NCBI GenBank assembly: GCA_012295275.1
Contig: CM022674.1
Location: 3,653,110-3,665,609, forward strand
DNA from: Chrysomallon squamiferum
Lineage: Eukaryota; Mollusca; Gastropoda; Neomphalida; Peltospiridae
Direction: 5' to 3'
DNA length: 12,500 nucleotides
Shown here piece by piece: positions 9,170 to 12,500 of the stretch; position 1 is the first letter of the stretch, and every line of letters begins with the position of its first letter. Under the pieces are notes generated by a model. That model had not been told where the DNA came from, did not search any database, and saw only the letters and a program-made list of their open reading frames with translations. A program made the translations under genes and the position numbers.

Positions 9170-9845
9170 TTATTTAAAGAAAGACAGGGTATACTAATCT
9201 AAATGATAAGCTATTCAACAAGTAGATCACTTCAATGTTTCCTATATACAAAGTATGAAAAAGAATTCAATAAGATGAAATAAATCAAGATCTTCAATCA
9301 TTAGTTTCTGAGTTGTCTCCCTTCATTTTTTCTTTCTTTTCTTTTTTTAAGCACTCTTTAAAGAAAACAGCTAATTGAGAATAATAATTTTGAGTAATAA
9401 ATTTTTTTAATTTATAAGGAATAGATAAAAAATATATACAAATTTCAATGGATAAACAAATAATCTTATATAATTATATGGGAAATATGAAAGTTAAATG
9501 AAACTTCCCATGCTGAGTTAACTGTTGTATGTATGTTTTTCTAACAGAAAATGTTTGTTAAACAAAATAAATAACAATCTGTTAAATAAAACAAATCTTC
9601 AGGCATTTATAAAACAAAATAAATAACTGACATTTGTAAAATAAAACTTAAATTAATTATTATCTGTAAAACAAAATAAATTTGTATGGGATGATGATCC
9701 TTCATCTAAATTCTGAAATCCTAAAACGTTTTTAATCAAGGAATTGAGATAAGGATAATACAGATTTTCACAAAATAATTTAATAAATCAGATACAAACC
9801 ATCTAAAGGCCATGTTTATAAATAATACCACAATATTAAAAATAC

Positions 9846-9885
<40 letters not shown>

Positions 9886-11574
9886 TCTTTTTATTATTGT
9901 TATTATTATTATTCATTTGAAAACGGTTAATAAAATACAAACAAATTTTATGAATTTCGATCTAATTCTTCGATAGCTCTTTACAATATTCAAAAACGTC
10001 AAAATCAAAAACTCTTTAGGTTCAAAACATTTTTTTTTGAAATGGGATGGTCATACTGCACTTAGAACAGTGAGAACATGAGTTACCATTAGCAACAAAC
10101 TGAAGACACTCCTCCTTAGAGAAGCTGGCCTTGTACTGAGAGTCCACATAACCATAGAGAAATGTGCTTCCTGATCCTCCAATAGCAAATGGTTGTCGAA
10201 TCATCAGGCCTCCAAGAGGTACAGTGTACACCTGAATGAAAGAAAGAATAAATGGATGGATGGGAGGACTGAATAATGGATGAATGTAGACTGGATATTG
10301 ACACTCTTACGATTACTGATATGGATGTTGCTGGATGTGGATTTTGATTTATAGATGGACTGATGAACGGATGGATGGATGGATGGATGTATGAGTGGAT
10401 GAATGGATACATTAATAATATAAGTAAATGAATGAACGTATGACTGATGAATACATTTATTAATAAATGAACGAATGAATGAATGTAAAGGGACGTTAAT
10501 AAATGAATGAATTAATATTTAGTAACATCTCTGTACAAAATTACACATCTGAATATACAAATCAAAAACATCCAAGTAATTACAGAAACTAACAAAATTA
10601 ATATCTGATAACATGTCTTTATAAAATTACACACGTTTTTAGATTTTGTGAACAACGAAACTGAATTTACAAGTAGTATTTGTAGAAATGAAAAAAAAAA
10701 AGTTAAATCTTTTTTTTTACGTTGGATTATTTTTGTGATCCAGTAATTTATGATATATCTCTGTTACCATAACAACCCACCTGACCCCCTTTTATCTTGT
10801 CCCACCCTCCAACAATGATCCCAGCTGTTATACTGTCTCTGTTTTCGTAGCAAAGATCTTTAAACACACTGGCTGCAGTATGAACAAGAGGTTCTGTTCC
10901 CATTTCCATTCTGAAAGAAACCATGAAAAGTTTTAATGTTTTTTCTCTCTTCATTTTCTAATTTATATGGATAGATGGATAGTAAAATTCAGTCATAAAT
11001 GAAAAGAGAAACAGAATCAAAATTATCTTTACTTTATTTTTTTGTTTTAAGAGAATTATAATAACGATATATGGATATCAAAAGGGATGTAAAAAATATT
11101 TTTTTATTTTGTAACTTGTATGGATAGAGGGATAGTAAAATTCAGTCATAAATGAAAAGAGAAACAGAATCGGATATCAAAAGGGATGTAAAAAATATTT
11201 TTTATTTTGTAACTTGTTTGGATAGATCATTATATGGATAGTAAAATTCAGAAGTAAATGAAAAGAGAAACAGAATCAAAAAATTATCTGTATTTTTTGT
11301 TTTTGTTTTAAGAGAACTGCATGTAGTGATATACAGATATCAAAAGAGATGTAAATGGTATTTTTATATTACATAACATATTATGCATGAACTTTGATAG
11401 ACACAATGGAGAAAAGAATGTTTTAATATTATGTAGATAGAGAGATAAGAAAAAAGTGTAAGATACCAAATGTTAAAAGTCAGTGAAGATAAAAAAAAAA
11501 GGATAAAACATGACAAATGACATATATGAAGAAGGATAAATAGACTGCAAGAAAAGTTGAGAAAGTAAAAGCAA

Positions 11575-11607
<33 letters not shown>

Positions 11608-12500
11608 GAACTATAGTGAAAAACCAAAGTTGCAGTAGACTGTATTACACATAAACTAATCTAAATCTTGTTCTAAGCTTCATTTCAAATATACTAAGAT
11701 TCCAAAAATTAATTTAATCATTTCTTCCTTTTTCTCTTCACAAAAAACAAAAAAAAATCCATATATTCCGCAATGAAAACAACTGAACAGATGAAGAAAA
11801 TAATATTTAAAAAGCTAAAAAGCTATTCTCGCTGACTGTAAATGATCTCGAAAATGTTCATATCTCTAACTAAAAATATCCACATTAGTACTACTTGCCT
11901 GTAAAAATTGAGGTGGTAGTTGACGATGTCAGCAACAGCCTGAGTGTCTGCCGATGAGCCAGATCTACAGCAGTAGATGTACTCGGTCACTTTGGTCAGT
12001 TTGTCTGTCACTCGGTTTGGTATGTACGAACTGAAATACATCATCAAGAATAAGTAAATAGATTTAATTTAACTAACTTAATAAAGTAAAGAAAAATAAT
12101 CAGGCCTAGCACTTCAGCTGTGGTGTCATTTAACTTTCTTATTACCACCAAGATACAGTTCCATTAAAAATTAATCAGTTCCATTAATCCATTTTTTTTT
12201 TTAATATAACTTAACCACCTGCTAATATGGTCATTGACAACACAAATTCTTATAACAGTGACTTAGTTATCTAGGGAGCAATTAGCTCATATAGTTGTAA
12301 CACATACAGATAAGCTTTTCTGTACTGTATTTCTATTCTGTTGCTTTTCCCAATCTCTTCTAATACAAACAGTAACTAAAATAATATGATATTGATAATA
12401 AAAGCATTTAAAGTTATTATAATTTTTATGTAATTTAGACATTCAGTTACCCAGTTGTGGTCCTTGAATCGGCTCCAATAACAACACCTCCATCAAACTC
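8872..12500 (-). CDS. PSMB6: Proteasome subunit beta type-6 (beta-1), five exons, 5' partial
   Basis: This is the caspase-like catalytic beta-1 subunit of the 20S proteasome, which sits in the beta rings and cleaves after acidic residues in the cytosol and nucleus. Exons on the minus strand are 12500-12451, 12030-11899, 10910-10781, 10231-10087 and 9002-8872. They join in frame to 195 residues plus TAA, with intron phases 2, 2, 0 and 1. Hallmarks, in mature numbering estimated from relatives, are GADSRTTTG with Asp17, RVTDKL with Lys33, CCRSGS with the acid-selecting Arg45, AIGGSGS, and RDGSSGG with the late catalytic Asp/Ser. Thr1 and the propeptide are off the right edge, about six residues upstream. 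The mature chain would be about 201 residues, close to the usual 205. PSMB9, the immune paralogue of jawed vertebrates, is less likely on taxonomic grounds. One intron uses a GC donor. It lies in the same orientation as the phosphatase gene, about 8.6 kb away. Confidence 0.96.
9065..9168. repeat. (GA)n microsatellite inside PSMB6 intron
   Basis: About 50 GA units with one GG interruption near 9075. In the PSMB6 transcript it reads (CU)n and ends about 60 nt before the acceptor of the last exon. Confidence 0.98.
9557..9682. repeat. Short A-rich direct repeats, about five copies
   Basis: Variants of GT(T/A)AAACAAAATAAAT begin near 9557, 9581, 9609, 9636 and 9666, a spacing of 24-30 bp, within the PSMB6 intron. 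Confidence 0.7.
9846..9913. repeat. AAT/ATT inverted repeat in PSMB6 intron
   Basis: An AAT run (about 9846-9880) is followed by TTATTATTG and TTATTATTATTATT (about 9890-9913), which are complementary and could fold back. Confidence 0.88.
10087..10231 (-). CDS. PSMB6: PSMB6 exon, VYTVPLGG to QFVAN
   Basis: The acceptor is TTTCATTCAG ending at 10232 and the donor is G|GTAACT at 10086. It encodes [19 protein letters not shown], then [14 protein letters not shown], then [15 protein letters not shown] plus one base. The matching human segment is VYSVPMGGMMVRQSFAIGG, so this is a clear beta-1 block containing the GGSGS loop. Reading past the donor gives unrelated residues, which supports the boundary. 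Confidence 0.97.
10232..10780 (-). other. PSMB6: PSMB6 intron 3 in view (phase 0, GT-AG)
   Basis: 549 bp, donor CAG|GTGGGT, acceptor CAG|GTG. It contains degenerate GGAT, GAAT and GAAA tetranucleotide repeats at about 10238-10510. The Pro/Ile/His-rich frames crossing it are repeat translation. Confidence 0.92.
10238..10510. repeat. Degenerate GGAT/GAAT tetranucleotide repeats
   Basis: GGATGGATGG at about 10253-10263, a purer run at about 10368-10388, and GAATGAATGA-type units at about 10428-10510. Confidence 0.88.
10781..10910 (-). CDS. PSMB6: PSMB6 exon, [14 protein letters not shown] to KIKGGQ
   Basis: The acceptor is TTTCTTTCAG ending at 10911 and the donor is CAG|GTGGGT at 10780. It encodes [18 protein letters not shown], then [19 protein letters not shown], then KIKGGQ. 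It aligns without gaps to beta-1 [20 protein letters not shown] and AGIIIAGWDPQEGGQ. The first base completes an Arg codon from the preceding exon. Confidence 0.97.
10951..11362. repeat. Three tandem copies of an intronic unit, middle copy shortened
   Basis: Copies lie at about 10951-11102, 11103-11204 and 11205-11362. Each has GGATAG, AGTAAAATTCAG, AAATGAAAAGAGAAACAG, ATATCAAAAG.GATGTAAA and a T/A-rich end. The middle copy lacks about 55 bp between AACAGAATC and GGATATCAAAAG that the outer copies retain. Confidence 0.92.
11577..11606. repeat. (GAAA)n microsatellite
   Basis: About seven AAAG units within PSMB6 intron 2. Confidence 0.97.
11893..11900 (-). other. PSMB6: Non-canonical GC 5' splice site
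   Basis: The exon ends TTTTACAG at 11899 and the intron starts GCAAGT. Joining at AG|GC restores an Arg codon and the gap-free beta-1 alignment. GT words nearby (11895-11894 and 11892-11891) give the wrong frame. The otherwise perfect AG|GCAAGT match to U1 snRNA is typical of GC donors. Confidence 0.88.
11899..12030 (-). CDS. PSMB6: PSMB6 exon, [11 protein letters not shown] to NYHLNFY
   Basis: The acceptor is GTATTTCAG ending at 12031 and the donor is the GC site at 11898. It encodes [19 protein letters not shown], then [19 protein letters not shown], then HLNFY. It contains the catalytic Lys of TDKL and the Arg of CCRSGS that gives the caspase-like pocket its charge. The matching human segment is [19 protein letters not shown], then [15 protein letters not shown]. 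Confidence 0.97.
12031..12450 (-). other. PSMB6: PSMB6 intron 1 in view (phase 2, GT-AG)
   Basis: 420 bp of AT-rich sequence, donor GG|GTAACT at 12450, acceptor TTTCAG. No repeats of note beyond a short poly-T at about 12192-12201. Confidence 0.92.
12451..12500 (-). CDS. PSMB6: PSMB6 exon, cut by the window edge
   Basis: The minus strand reads [16 protein letters not shown] plus two bases of the following Gly codon. This is the strand region just after the catalytic Thr of mature beta-1 (TTIMAV.FDGG in relatives), with the conserved Asp of GADSRTTTG. The exon continues past the right edge, where the Thr1 cleavage site and propeptide should be. Confidence 0.95.

Larger units (their letters stand above)
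9003..10086 (-). other. PSMB6: PSMB6 intron 4 in view (phase 1, GT-AG)
   Basis: Donor GTAACT begins at 10086 and the acceptor ends at 9003, length 1084 bp. It holds a long GA tract (CT in the sense strand), short A-rich repeats and an AAT/ATT inverted repeat. No nested gene was seen. Confidence 0.9.
10911..11898 (-). other. PSMB6: PSMB6 intron 2 in view (phase 2, GC-AG)
   Basis: 988 bp. The donor is AG|GCAAGT, a GC-type 5' splice site, and the acceptor is a standard CAG. It contains a triplicated repeat (10951-11362) and a GAAA microsatellite. Confidence 0.88.

Noticed and set aside
8936-9202. Plus-strand frame across 8936-9202
   Set aside because: It is antisense to the last PSMB6 exon and continues into the GA microsatellite.
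10116-10412. Minus-strand frame rich in Ser, His, Ile and Pro
   Set aside because: It is an alternative frame of PSMB6 exon 10087-10231 continuing into GGAT repeats of the intron.
11364-11627. Minus-strand 87-codon hydrophobic frame
   Set aside because: It lies inside PSMB6 intron 2 and is driven by the GAAA repeat and A-rich DNA; no motif.

Overview
This window is animal nuclear DNA with two interrupted protein-coding genes, both read from the minus strand, separated by about 8 kb of AT-rich, microsatellite-packed non-coding sequence. Introns with GT/GC...AG boundaries rule out a prokaryote. The protein similarity, together with very dense (CT)n, (AAT)n, (TTTA)n, (CA)n, GGAT-type and poly-T tracts, fits a lophotrochozoan, most likely a mollusc and possibly a cephalopod. 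The taxon is an inference and was not checked by any search.

Left edge (1-222, minus): one exon of an alkaline phosphatase-family gene. It covers the N-terminal region around the first metal-binding Asp (FLGDGM). The rest of the gene lies to the left, and any signal-peptide exon was not found. Middle (223 to about 8427): no convincing gene. It holds microsatellites and poly-T tracts, two local tandem duplications, and several stretches of ordinary-complexity sequence. One of those has a small ORF ending at a donor-like site, one has a hairpin with repeated TGACCTAGT and a weak tRNA-like box A, and one has CRE-like octamers.

Right part (8428-12500, minus): the last five coding exons and 3' UTR of PSMB6, the beta-1 (caspase-like) subunit of the 20S proteasome. 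All four introns join in frame to give 195 residues ending in a stop codon. Only the propeptide and about the first six mature residues, including catalytic Thr1, lie off the right edge. One intron uses a GC donor instead of GT. The PSMB6 introns also carry a triplicated ~150-bp repeat, a long (CT)n tract (sense strand) shortly before the last exon, and AAT/ATT inverted repeats, one of them directly after the stop codon.

The two genes have unrelated jobs (a phosphatase of the secreted or membrane class, and protein degradation), and nothing suggests that they work together. I found no clear new biological system. The most useful points are the GC-AG intron, the altered FLGDGM-D motif, the structured repeats inside PSMB6, and the inverted simple-repeat pairs that could form double-stranded RNA if transcribed.
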